A stretch of 64,000 nt of DNA from Amoebidium appalachense (Eukaryota; Ichthyosporea). Shown here one piece after another: positions 1-23,057 of the stretch. Position numbers and translations under genes: made by a program. The DNA is taken from the NCBI GenBank assembly GCA_963693365.1, contig CAVNZM010000018.1, positions 248,001-312,000 on the forward strand. Direction: 5' to 3'. The notes beneath the pieces were generated by a model that saw only the letters and a program-made list of their open reading frames with translations, was not told the origin of the DNA and did not search any database. Each line of letters begins with the position of its first letter. Position 1 is the stretch's first letter.

Positions 1-252
1 AAGTGTGTGCATATCCTCTCTTCCCCCCCGCCCCCTCCCCCCCCCCCCCCCCCTCTCTCCTCCTCCTCAGCTTCCTCCCCTGTCCCCCCCCCCTCCCCCC
101 CTCCCCCCCTCCCTGCCTTCCCGACACGCACGCACGCACGCACGCACACACGTACGGATGCACGCACATGCGCACAGACACGAAAATGAAATAAAGAATT
201 AGAAGAAAAGAAGAAGAAGAAGAAGAAGAAGAAGATTAAAGGGAAGGGAGAC

Positions 253-309
<57 letters not shown>

Positions 310-469
310 TGGTGGTGATCCTGTGTGGGGGATAGGGTTGGGGGATGGGATGGGGGGGCGGTACAGCAAACAGGAGATAGAGATGGGTGGGACATCGATA
401 CGGGGAATAGGAGACAGATATTGTTGTGTGTTACTGATGCAACCTGACTGTTTACATGTTTCCTCTTAG

Positions 470-13600
<13,131 letters not shown>

Positions 13601-14057
13601 CACACCTGCAGTACGGAGTCACCACACGTGCACACACCCGTATACAACCACGTGATTTTCCAAATGCAGTAGTCGATAGCGCGTTCGAGTAAGAACTCGC
13701 CGCGGTGACTGATTGTGAGGGTCATAGAGTGAGTGAGTCATAGAGCGAAACACATCTAGTCACCTGCCATATATGGAAGGTAATTGCGCAAACACGAGCA
13801 AAGCGCTATGTTATCCGATAGTATGATACTTGGACAGGTGGTGATTCATCGGCGAAGAAATTTCGCTCCAATGCAGCATTTATCCTTGCGGGCATGTAAT
13901 AATTTACATTTTCATACTTCCAACCAGCGATATATATGGTTTTTTGTAACTTTTTCGCACTTTTGGAGGTTTTTTAAACTTTGTTTTCTAATCATGGTAG
14001 CAAACGCCATATCTGCCCGAACAAACCAACGGGCGTCGGGCCGAGCTCGACCAGAGT

Positions 14058-14420
14058 GTGGCGACTTGACTCCTAAGCCAAGTCATGATCAAGTCAGGCC
14101 ATCAGGCGTGACTTGGAGGTGACTTGGGGGAGGGAGGGGGCCCGGGTGGTCCGTAGGGGGGGGGAACTCGAAGGGACTGAGGGCCCGGAGCACTCCGGAG
14201 GCGGCACCGCCCTCTCCTCCCACCCCTCCCCCCCGGCACCCCTTCCCCCTCCCCGCCCCCCGGGCCCCTTCCAGGCCCACGGGCCAAAAATGCACCAAAT
14301 TTAGAAACAAGTCACCTGAAGTCGCAACTTGAGTCATAGGGTCTCAAGTCGCTATTCCAAGTCAAGTCAAGTCCCAAGCACCAACTGCCAATTATAAATA
14401 TATGTCAAGTCAAGTCACGA
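14058..14420. mobile_element. MITE-like element with CAAGTC / GACTTG repeats in inverted orientation
   Basis: At least ten copies of CAAGTC or its complement flank a GC-rich core (14,125-14,285). Examples are GCGACTTGACTC and GTGACTTGGAGG on the left, and CCAAGTCAAGTCAAGTCCC and GTCAAGTCAAGTCACG on the right. No coding frame is present. Target duplications were not identified. Confidence 0.5.
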
Positions 14421-16171
14421 AAGCTCCGCCACACCCATGGCTGGCATCGGCCCTTGAACGGCGGCACGGTGCAGTCGGTTTAATGGTTGGTCCGGCGGAT
14501 TGGAATGTGCACCAGAACAAAACACAATTTCTAGAGATAAGCTTTTGAGGATGTTTATAAAGAAGTTAAATATGAAAGATGAATAATTTCCATATATCAA
14601 TCAGTATGCTAGTTCAAAATAAGAGTTTTTGTAATATGGCCTTTGCTGGCTTGATGGCTCTATATTTTATATTTTATTGTGATGATTTAGAGTAACCCAT
14701 CACTGCAAACTTTGCAAAGCAAACCTCCTGTGGAATGTCCCTCGTATTCAAGCAGTCTTGGCAATTTTTGCGCGGTGATAACTAGAACTGGTGACTATCA
14801 TTGATACTGCTGCTGCTAAAGTTTCACTGAACAAATAGAAATCCTACATATTTTATTTTTGTTTTAGGAATTATGGGCAAAAGAGTATACAAAAGAGACA
14901 AAAAGAAAAGGAGCCGTGTCTCCAGAGAACGAAACGCCACAGTCAAGTGGTGGCATATGGCGGGCCGCGGGCGCCATTACGGTGAAAAAAGAAAAAAAAA
15001 AAAATCGCCCTGATTGGTTGACGGCTCACCGGGCAACGCAAAATATGAGATACTACAGCTGTTTGCAAGTCCACACCTACTATTAGTAATTTATAGCCGA
15101 CCCGTGAGGGTGCCCTAATAACAGAAAAAAAACATCTGCAAAGAAGAGCATGAAAATCTATTCTAGGTGGAAAATTGAGCCAACTTATTATCAAATTACA
15201 ACAATTTCTGGTTCGCCATTTGTTAAACGTTTTTTCTTGATTAGGCTAGCTGTGAACACCACCCGAAAAGACGGTCCAGCGAATGCGCTTCGGACCCAGC
15301 TTCGAATTGGAACTTCGCAGGCCCTCGCAAAAAAATCCCAAGTATCAAATATCCCAAAACAATATCCCATGTTGCGCGATATGTTTTGATATTTCAGGGG
15401 TACTAAAGATATTTATTCGATATTCAGAGGACTTCTTGGGATTTTTTCGTGTATATATTTTTTTCTTTTGACTCGGGTTTATTGATCCGTTGATGAGGGC
15501 AACGTGCAGCCACAGGCTACATAACCACCAATAGAACTGAAAAAGCCAAAGCTACGAAATTATTTATAAAAATAAAACGACTTAGTGACAAAGGACACCA
15601 GCGGGCAAAACTTACTTACTTGTAAGTGTACATGTATGCGTAAAACTAGTTTGCTCCAACTAGACTACATATGCATCGATGTTGACCAGACCACACTCCG
15701 CAAGAAGACATCATTACTGCTCCTTCTCAACAGGCCCCCCTTAAAACCTACCGAGGCACAGCAAGTGAGCAAGTCAGCCTCTAAAAGAGCAATGCAGACC
15801 AAAATTTAATCTGAGCTAAAAAAAAATCCCAAAGGGCCCGGCCCCTAGATAACCCGGAGAAACTGCATCTAGCTCTCTGATAAGGTGGCCTAGTTGTGGC
15901 AGGACACACAGAAAAACACAATTACAGAATGCATGCAAGCAAACCCGGTCATTGCCATACGACTGGAGGCTAAGGACTGGCAGTCACCGTTACTTGGAAA
16001 GCTCCCCGACGACCAAGTAGCCGCCCCTCCACTGACGCAGCGCAGAAGTAGCTGAAGAAGTTGCAGCAGCCCACCGCCAATAGGTCGCGTAGAAGCGTAG
16101 ACAGCGTGTAGAAGTTACCATAGGTTGCAGTGGACCACCAGGCGTTGAAGAAACCACTTCTCAAGCGAGAA
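14421..16171. other. Intergenic stretch without a supported gene
   Basis: AT-balanced unique sequence with no microsatellites. A frame at 14,870-15,090 (WAKEYTKETKRKG) follows an acceptor-like TTTGTTTTAG but has no partner exon. A short minus frame (15,970-16,164) lies inside the side facing the LTR-like unit and may belong to it. Confidence 0.4.
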
Positions 16172-16813
16172 TGTCGTATCCTAATATATGTGTACTAGAG
16201 ACGCGGCACTCTACTAAGTGTACACACACGAAAAGGAACGAACGTGTACAGAAAAACGGTAAAGTTTATTAAGACCAGGCTCCGACGGGCAAACTTAGAT
16301 CCGCACGGATTGAGTCTAAGTTACGACTGAGGCCATCAAGGCCGTGCCCTACAAGATCATCATCACCTGGCCCCCTACGATGCCACATTCCATTAACATT
16401 CCGATCTACTTTTATCGTGCGCCTGCACGAGCTAAGTCGATCTACTCAACTAATATATTTATCCAAGTCTCACCCCTCACCCCTCCCCCTAGTGGCACCG
16501 CAGAGTCTAAATCTACATTTCATACTATCCTCCCCCCCCCTCCCTCCCCCCCTTTCCTCTACATCTAAATATATAAATACGTTTGGCAACATATACTATC
16601 AAACCTTGCCAATCCTTACAAAAGGGCTTCTGCCCGAACAATGACATTCCTAAGTCCTCCTACGATCTATCCTACACACTAATTAGAATTCTATTGGACG
16701 GCTGTCCCGGCTGACGTGGTCCAATGCCCTGCGCCGGCAGAGGCAAGATGCACGCAGCTGTACAGCTATCTTGAGGCCCCGGACTTGATCTTGATGATCT
16801 GTGGACCCGGGCC

Positions 16814-16848
<35 letters not shown>

Positions 16849-17074
16849 ATCTCGATCGTAGACTTAGGCTAATCTGCTGAGACGGATTAGTATATGTCAG
16901 AGAAACTCCGCGAAAGGGAGATGCCCCCACACTCTCAGAATACACCAGGCCACACCACACACACGCTGCAGTCACGTTCCCCTGAGTGGGACTCCCTCCC
17001 ACCACAAAGAGAAGAATCGAAAGCCTTTATATACCTGCCATGGTGAAGAATCGGGAAAAAAAGTTGACGTGACA
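16172..17074 (-). mobile_element. LTR-like unit (solo or partial retroelement), minus orientation
   Basis: The 903-bp block begins TGTC and ends GACA, the inverted termini usual for LTRs. Read on the minus strand it has a strong TATA box (TATATAAAGG, 17,024-17,034) ~45 bases from its start and AATAAA (complement at 16,266-16,271) near its end. A poly-C run (16,816-16,847) lies inside. Flanking 5-mers differ (GAGAA and GCTAA), so a clean solo LTR is not shown. No gag or pol frame was found. Confidence 0.35.
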
Positions 17075-17541
17075 GCTAAGAGATCGAAGTGAAAGTGAAG
17101 TTCTGGGTCTGATTTGCGGGATATTTCGGGATATTACCATTTGATATTCAGGGGTTATTTGCGGGATATGTTTGCAGGGGCCAAACAATTTGGAAGTTGG
17201 GTATGTACAAATAAAGCATTTCATTGGCTCAAGGTCACGCATGCATATTATGCATTCCAAACCAGCTAATTATGATTGTCTCTCTCAAACTATGATAGGG
17301 ATCCGCATGTCGGGCCCGAGCCAGTGACAAACGAACGGAGGGTGACTTTGCATGTGGGGTGTTTCCGTATGTATATACGTTTGTGCCTCTTGGACTCTGT
17401 ATCTTTGTTTTCATCTACTTTCTAGAAGGGCATAACAGACAAACGCTGGAGGCAGAGCATTAGTTTCATGCATGCCGCTGGCAGGCGTTTTACTTGATTC
17501 CTCAGTGAAGAAAAAAGATTTTTCTTTTCGACTTTCGGAAC
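17075..17541. other. Upstream region of the RGS gene
   Basis: No gene. It contains GGGATAT/GATATTC-rich sequence (17,113-17,175) similar to 15,345-15,405. A different frame opens at 17,472 (MPLAGVLL) but stops at 17,701 in the middle of the RGS upstream part. Confidence 0.4.
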
Positions 17542-18551
17542 ATGACTGCAGCAACCATTCTACCCCACACACCACGTTTTCAATCCTGGGGAATGAAGCT
17601 CAAATCCTTGTTAGTGTTTACTTCCCTGCGCCGGCCACCTTTGGGCAGCGCGTGGATGAAAGAAAAGGAAACATGCACGCTGACTTCGCACAGCGCCTTT
17701 GACGACACACAGGGATCGAGCTACTACGACCTGCACATGGATTCATTTGCGGTTGTTCTTGAAAACCCAAGTACAAGGCACGAGTTTAAGAGGTTTTTGA
17801 AGAAAGAACATGCCGCCGACAACCTCAGCTTCTGGGAGGAATGTAGACTATTTAGGTGAGTTGCGGTTTGGGGTTGTGTTTCTGTTTTGAAACAATTATT
17901 TCTCTTGGCAGTTATTTCTCTTTGCATGGTGCACGTCATGTTAAAGCATGCCTGGAGGTAAGCACCAGCAAATCAGCTTTCCTCTATTGTTAATTATTGG
18001 TTCTTTGCACACAAGATCCTTGTTATCCTGCTCCATTTGGCTCTGCTTTGCACCTTTACTAGCCCCGCACAGTAAGAGCATCAAAGGCCTTTTCGGACAA
18101 GCACTTGCCCTCCTCCGACTCTTATTTAAATTCCTACTGTTGCAGAAAAAATCCCTGCACATACTCGCATCCTTATTACCCACTTGCTTATTCATTTCTT
18201 TTACACAGATCCCTCGAAAATGCCTCTGAGAGACAGCTGCTAGCGACGGCCATAGTCTACAAATATCTACTGGATAACGCACCAAACGCAATACACATCG
18301 ATGTTGATGTGAAGAAAAAGGCGCTAAGAAGGTGCCGAAAGGAGCTTGTTCCATCGGACACGTTCCTTGCGTGCGAGCAGTACATCGAGCAATTAATGTC
18401 GGACAGTTTTACGCGTTTCATTCAGCAGAAGGGAATGTCCTGGTTGCTCACAGCGAGCCACAGTAGTGATGGGTTCCCGCGGTATACAGGTCACTCCAAG
18501 TGGATGGGGAGGAATAGGGAGTCTATGTATAGCCACAATTCGGCTTCCTAA
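17542..18551 (+). CDS. RGS-domain protein (regulator of G-protein signalling), at least two exons
   Basis: RGS proteins speed GTP hydrolysis by G-alpha subunits. Exons 17542-17855 and 18209-18551 join in phase (donor TTTAG|GTGAG, acceptor TTACACAG). The RGS box starts near 17736: SFAVVLENPSTRHEFKRFL, then LSFWEECRLFR at the end of the first exon; the second exon has AIVYKYLLDNA, IHIDVDVKKK, DTFLACEQYIEQLM and FTRFIQ. This is the usual order of RGS helices, and FW..C and the D before the last helix are in place. A short tail of about 38 residues follows, ending in TAA. The ATG at 17542 would give ~218 residues, the size of small R4-type RGS proteins, but its first 60 residues look unlike coding sequence. 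An acceptor-like CACACAG at 17706-17712 could instead begin the exon, with 5' exons elsewhere. No GGL, DEP or PDZ domain is visible. Confidence 0.8.
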
Positions 18552-19705
18552 GCATATAAACGCCTAGCATGGCATGCATAACGTAGAATATTTCATATTT
18601 TCTGTTGTTAATTTTCAACGGATGACTGCGCTGGTATCCTGAGTGTTATATATTAGTAAGATGAGTGAATGACTACTATGAATGATAAATACTATGAATG
18701 TTGAGTATGTAGCATATATTCTTGAAGTCGTCTTGAGTTTCAGAGAAAATCGCTTTTGTTATACCAAAAGAAATAGCTGCATAGGTACCCATGTGTGCCT
18801 TACGCTTTGCAGCACCCCAACTTTGGGTGAACTGAAGGAGAAGGTGCAGGTCACCACTTCCATATATGGTAATAGAAATAACCTTGTAAGGACTGGTCCT
18901 TCTGTCAATACAAACAAGCACACTGCATTTCCCCCTCTACCCAGAGGCAGACCCAGTGCCTGCTTTCTGGTGTCCATCATGTTGCAGTTCGCCTTCTATT
19001 GTGCTGTCTAATCCCCTCATCCCCCCCCCCCCCCCCCCCTCCTAGGTACGTAAAAGCAGTTTCCTCGAAGCGAAATGAAAAATCCAAACCTACTTGTGTA
19101 GCAAACTCTAGAATAGGACTGAGCGTGCTGCGTGCATGCATTGCAGCGTGTGCAAATTTATGCTCTAACCCGGTTTACTGCTTCTGGCCTAACTATAGTT
19201 GTCTATTAAACCTTATGTTTGGCAGCAGGGTAGACTCGTGGCGCAAATATTATCTACTTAGTAACAAAAATAAAAGGCACATCATGGTGGTGCACAGTGG
19301 GGAGGGAGGTGATGGGGTTCCTTGCTGTGTCAGGTGTACATGTGTGTGTGCATGTGGACGGGTGGGGGGTGGGGGGTGGGAGAGAGGGGAGGCGGGGGAA
19401 GGGGTTGGGAGGGGTTGGGGGTTGGGGGGAGGAGGGAGAGTGGGGTGGAGGGGGGGAGGGAGGGAAGGAGGGGTTGACAGCCACGGAGGAGCCGCTCTAC
19501 TCGGAGCACAAAAGAGTGGTTGTGAGGATTTCGGTATTCAATCTCCAGCCAGCGGTTGGCTGGCAGGGCAGGTAGATGTTGACCACTGTCCAGCCCGTCA
19601 GCCGGCCCATTGGCGGTGATGATGACCATGGCGTCGCCGTGTGTGTGTGTGTGTGTGCGTGTGTGTAGGATGGAGTGGGGTGGGATATTGGGGGCGGGGC
19701 GGGGG

Positions 19706-19744
<39 letters not shown>

Positions 19745-20390
19745 GGAGAGGGAGTCTGGGGGTGGAGGAGGGAAAGGGGGGGGGAGAGGTGGGGAGGAAG
19801 GGCGAGAGGGGGATGGGGTCGGATGCTTGATGAGGAGATTTTGTGGGATAGGGCTGTTGCAAAGAAATTCGACGATGATGACGGGGCAAGTTGGCTACAC
19901 CTTAACCATGTACACATGTAGTCTGCCAGGCTTGTACCAGCTAGCTTACGTAAGGCGAGGGCTACTAAGCTGCGGCAACATACAAGATATTTTAGAGAGG
20001 CCGCGCGCAGGGAGACAGCCTACCACCTACTGAGGTGGTGCCTCATTTTCCTTCCTACCTCAGCAGAAATGTCTCGCTAGTAATGACAACGCTTATCTGT
20101 GTACGCGAAGTGACTGCTGCGAATTCGAAGAAGGAAGGCTGCGAAGAAAAAAGACAGCATGGCACAAGTAAGGTAAGACTATAAATCCACTCTATATCGG
20201 AGGGTTTTCAATTTTAATTGATTTATGAAAACTACACACACACCTACCACCTACTGAGGCGGTGTCTCCTTTCTCTTTTTTTTTTTTTTTTTTTTTTTTA
20301 CTTAGCCGCCTGAGTAGATGTTAAAACGTCGCACGTGCGGCAACACGTCAGTACGTGTTAGCACACACGCACACACACACATGCACGTAC
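18552..20390. other. Intergenic stretch between the RGS gene and the BAG-like exon
   Basis: Unique sequence to 19,330, then G-rich low-complexity DNA (19,360-19,465 and 19,680-19,830). A direct repeat CCACCTACTGAGG.GGTG occurs at ~20,026 and ~20,248, followed by a 22-base poly-T (20,279-20,300). No gene is supported. Confidence 0.5.
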
Positions 20391-20490
20391 TTGACCCTCT
20401 CCTCTGCGTCCATGGCATCCATCTTGCCCAGCAGCTCTTGAAGCAGGTCATTGGTCAACTGCGCAAGCGCTGCCATCTTCTCAAGTAGAC
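20391..20490 (-). CDS. Isolated exon resembling part of a BAG domain
   Basis: On the minus strand a 100-base open segment lies between a good acceptor (CCGTGCAG, just right of 20490) and a good donor (GTACGTGC, just left of 20391). It reads LLEKMAALAQLTNDLLQELL followed by GKMDAMDAEERVK. The pattern L..LLQELL.K.D..D.EE.R resembles helix 2 of BAG domains, which bind the ATPase domain of Hsp70. I found no convincing partner exon: the following 700 bases leftward are G-rich or (CA)n, and the upstream side enters transposon sequence at 20570. It may be one exon of a minus-strand gene interrupted by the repeats, or a remnant. The BAG assignment rests on about 30 residues. Confidence 0.35.
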
Positions 20491-20569
20491 CTGCACGGAT
20501 AGGGGTGCATTGGTCTTGGAGACAGCACTCAGAGTATATTGTACTATGTACGAGTCGAGGGTACTGGGG

Positions 20570-20613
20570 CACGGCCATCTAGAGGACTCTCTAGATGGCC
20601 GTGGTACTGGGGC
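20570..20613. repeat. Perfect 15-bp hairpin followed by a direct repeat of its left flank
   Basis: CACGGCCATCTAGAG (20570-20584) is the exact reverse complement of 20589-20603, with a 4-base loop. The 11-mer GGTACTGGGGC occurs at 20560-20570 and again at 20603-20613. The arm sequence recurs at 23893-23908 at the right end of the THAP element. Confidence 0.8.
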
Positions 20614-21611
20614 TATCCACACTGCGCCGATTGACTGGTTTCGGATTGACAATCCATCGGAGCTCCGATTGACAAGATTCGACCATATTTGGATTTTCCG
20701 GGAATCGATTCGATCGGCGCGTCCAGACTGGGCCGCGGACTCCTCTTTCGGCCCTTTTTCGGCCGCCAAAATGCAGATGGAAACCAATCACATTAGGCCA
20801 TGACGTATATTCGGAGTGCCAAAAGCCGCCGCGGCAACGTTGGTTTCGCGCGCGTTCCCGGAGCGAACCATCAGATAAAGGTATACCCGAGTTATATGTG
20901 AACCTTCTTTCTTACTTAGAGTCTATCAGCACACAGCAGTTGAGGAGTTTAGGTACTGAAACAGGCAAGAGAAAAATTACCAAATGCCCCAGTTGAGTGC
21001 GCATGCATGCTAAATTTGTCCGGGTGCAGCAACTGCACTACCTTTTGTACTTTGTGTATTTGTGTAAAGAAAAATCGAGCTTTATGTAGCTACGCGATAT
21101 TTCATTGGCCAAAAAATATAATGAAGGCAGCTAACCATCAATCCTTTTGCGAAATAGCTATCTATGGTTAATTGTTTAAGGGACTCAGGCCGTCCGTCAG
21201 TGACGTGATCGGAATTTTCTCATTAGCTTGCGCAAGATTTGAGTCTAGCGGAAGGTACGGTCTATTTTTTGGCGGGAAAAACCATCCCCTTAGATTTATC
21301 CGGCTATGGCAGCAACGTGATTACGGAAGGGAGTAAAATTATTTAAATTCTCAAATAGACGATTCAAGGCATCTGATTGGATCTATAAACGAAACAGCCG
21401 ATTACAGAGGGGCGGTCAATCGCCGGTCTGTGTGGCCTGCGCCGTTGCAGTTCACGGCAATGGGGAGCAGGTGAGGGCGGCGTGTTGACGGCACAGTATC
21501 ATCGAATACAGCCCATATTTACTTTTCACACGGGGTGGGCTTAAGGCCCACCTCGCCCGCTCTTTGCAATACTTCTTTCGGGTTTTCATTTTCTTCCTTA
21601 CCAACCCAAAG

Positions 21612-22559
21612 ATGGGCAACCCATGTTTTGTGTACAACTGCAAGAGTAACTATGCTAGCGAAGTCCGCAAGAATAGGGGCAAGGAGAACATAGACCCACA
21701 GGGAAAGATAAACCCTAAGGGAACTGTTTCTACCTTTAGGTTTCCAAATCCCGATAAGGAGCCTGAGTTATGGGAGCTGTGGTATAACAACTATAGCCAA
21801 GCAGGGACCACCTGGGATGGTGTTGAACACTTCAAACAAATTTACAAAGACGGTAGGCCTTACGTTTGCGTTAAGCATTTCCTTCATGAAGACTACCCCC
21901 CAATAGGTGCTACAAATGACAGACACCCGCAGCCCGTTAAGCAAGTTACGTTCGCAAGGGACCCAAAGTCCTACCCTGCCATCGCCCCCCGCATCTTTTG
22001 TGAACCACATGACCCCGCAAAAAAAATTGTTCTCCCGGCGACAAAATTGGTGATTCGTACTGCAGCATTCAAAAGAGAAGCGCGGAGGGAAGAGGAGGAA
22101 ACGGCAGAGCGCAAGAAAGCGGAGGAAGAGGAGAAGCAACGGGTTCGGGCGGAGAATGAAGAGCGCAAGTTGGCTGCACAACAAAAGCGCTTACGCGAGT
22201 TAAATGAGCGGGAAACAGCAGAGCGCATCAAGCGAGCTGCACTTGAGCAGGAAAGAGCACGCGAGCTTGCGGACCACATTAAGCTACCGGACCCTGTCTT
22301 TATTGATCGTGTTTGCCAAATCGTCCAATACCACCCGGGCTGGTCGGCCCACAGGACCCCTGCCGGCGTTGTTTTGCCTTGTTCAACACACACCCACGTG
22401 ACTATCGAGGGGGGAGGGCAGCTACCGATCGCGCTTCAAGCAGGCCACGTCAACATTACCCCAGACGGCCACTACATATCTTTCGCCATGCTACCCGCAC
22501 AACCCCCAACTGAGCCGCTAACAACCGTTAACATTCTAAGTCCCACTCCAACTTCGTAA
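21612..22559 (+). CDS. THAP-type zinc-finger/coiled-coil protein of a DNA transposon
   Basis: A single open frame of 315 codons. The first 100 residues fit a THAP DNA-binding domain: MGNPCFVYNC (C5 and C10), FRFPNP (the conserved FP), WELWYNNY (conserved W), and YVCVKHF (the C-x2-H pair). The C10-to-CxxH spacing of about 75 is longer than usual. Residues ~160-250 are a charged coiled coil rich in E, R, K and A; the remainder is P/T rich. THAP domains recognise transposon ends in P and Kolobok elements, and the gene sits between terminal inverted repeats. No DDE catalytic region follows. From 22541 a second frame, shifted by one base, runs on to 22718 (FVKNETYRLRLEALLKQKKK, then a GTAAGT donor), so the gene may be frameshifted, or continue as a spliced product. 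TATA and poly-A signals were not identified. Confidence 0.65.
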   Translation: MGNPCFVYNCKSNYASEVRKNRGKENIDPQGKINPKGTVSTFRFPNPDKEPELWELWYNNYSQAGTTWDGVEHFKQIYKDGRPYVCVKHFLHEDYPPIGATNDRHPQPVKQVTFARDPKSYPAIAPRIFCEPHDPAKKIVLPATKLVIRTAAFKREARREEEETAERKKAEEEEKQRVRAENEERKLAAQQKRLRELNERETAERIKRAALEQERARELADHIKLPDPVFIDRVCQIVQYHPGWSAHRTPAGVVLPCSTHTHVTIEGGGQLPIALQAGHVNITPDGHYISFAMLPAQPPTEPLTTVNILSPTPTS

Positions 22560-22718
22560 AGAACGAAACCTACAGACTGCGGTTGGAGGCGCTGCTGAAA
22601 CAGAAAAAGAAAGCGGAGAAGGAGGGGAAAGGCGGGAAACCAACAAACCAAACCGGCCACCCCAAACCTGCACAGTTAGATCAGATGGTACGTAAGGAGA
22701 ACGTTATCATGCACAGGG
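22541..22718 (+). pseudogene. Frame-shifted continuation of the THAP protein (coiled coil, ends at a GTAAGT donor)
   Basis: Right at the THAP stop codon, the frame one base upstream is open for ~59 codons. It has a lysine/glutamate-rich helix (LRLEALLKQKKKAEKEGK) and ends at CACAGG|GTAAGT, which looks like a genuine 5' splice site. A one-base difference around 22540 would fuse it to the upstream protein. No acceptor with the right phase and no downstream exon were found, so the element is probably decayed. Confidence 0.4.
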
Positions 22719-22976
22719 TAAGTTGAACGTGTGATGAGTGTATATAGTTCAGTGCTAGCAAATATACGAACTTTCCTACATTAGCTCTATTGTTTCCTCA
22801 ATAGCAACCTGTCAATAGCCACGGTCAATAGCCACAGTCATATGGCAGTGTGTTGTGATTAGGGATAGGTCTATAGTTTGCAGACTTAGTAGTTCGAAGT
22901 ATAGGGGTTCTTGTGTTAGCAACACCCACACAACTCAGTGCACTCAAGCCAAGCACACATTTACGCCCACGCATAC

Positions 22977-23005
22977 ACACACACAGACACAGACACACAC
23001 ACACA

Positions 23006-23054
<49 letters not shown>
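22977..23054. repeat. (CA)n microsatellite inside the THAP element
   Basis: About 78 bases of (CA)n with a few CAGACA steps. This is the only sizeable microsatellite between 14 kb and 24.7 kb. The surrounding 22,719-23,877 holds only short frames (for example 23,382-23,627) with no recognisable domain. Confidence 0.85.

Positions 23055-23057
<3 letters not shown>

Noticed and set aside
13784-14122. 112-codon plus-strand frame
   Set aside because: No recognisable domain; it overlaps the start of the MITE-like element and lacks splice or promoter support.
19470-19650. Minus-strand frame AMVIITANGPADGLDS...FVLRVERLL
   Set aside because: Composition is protein-like, but it lies between (CA)n and C-rich DNA. 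It has no clear acceptor/donor pair and does not join the BAG-like exon in phase.
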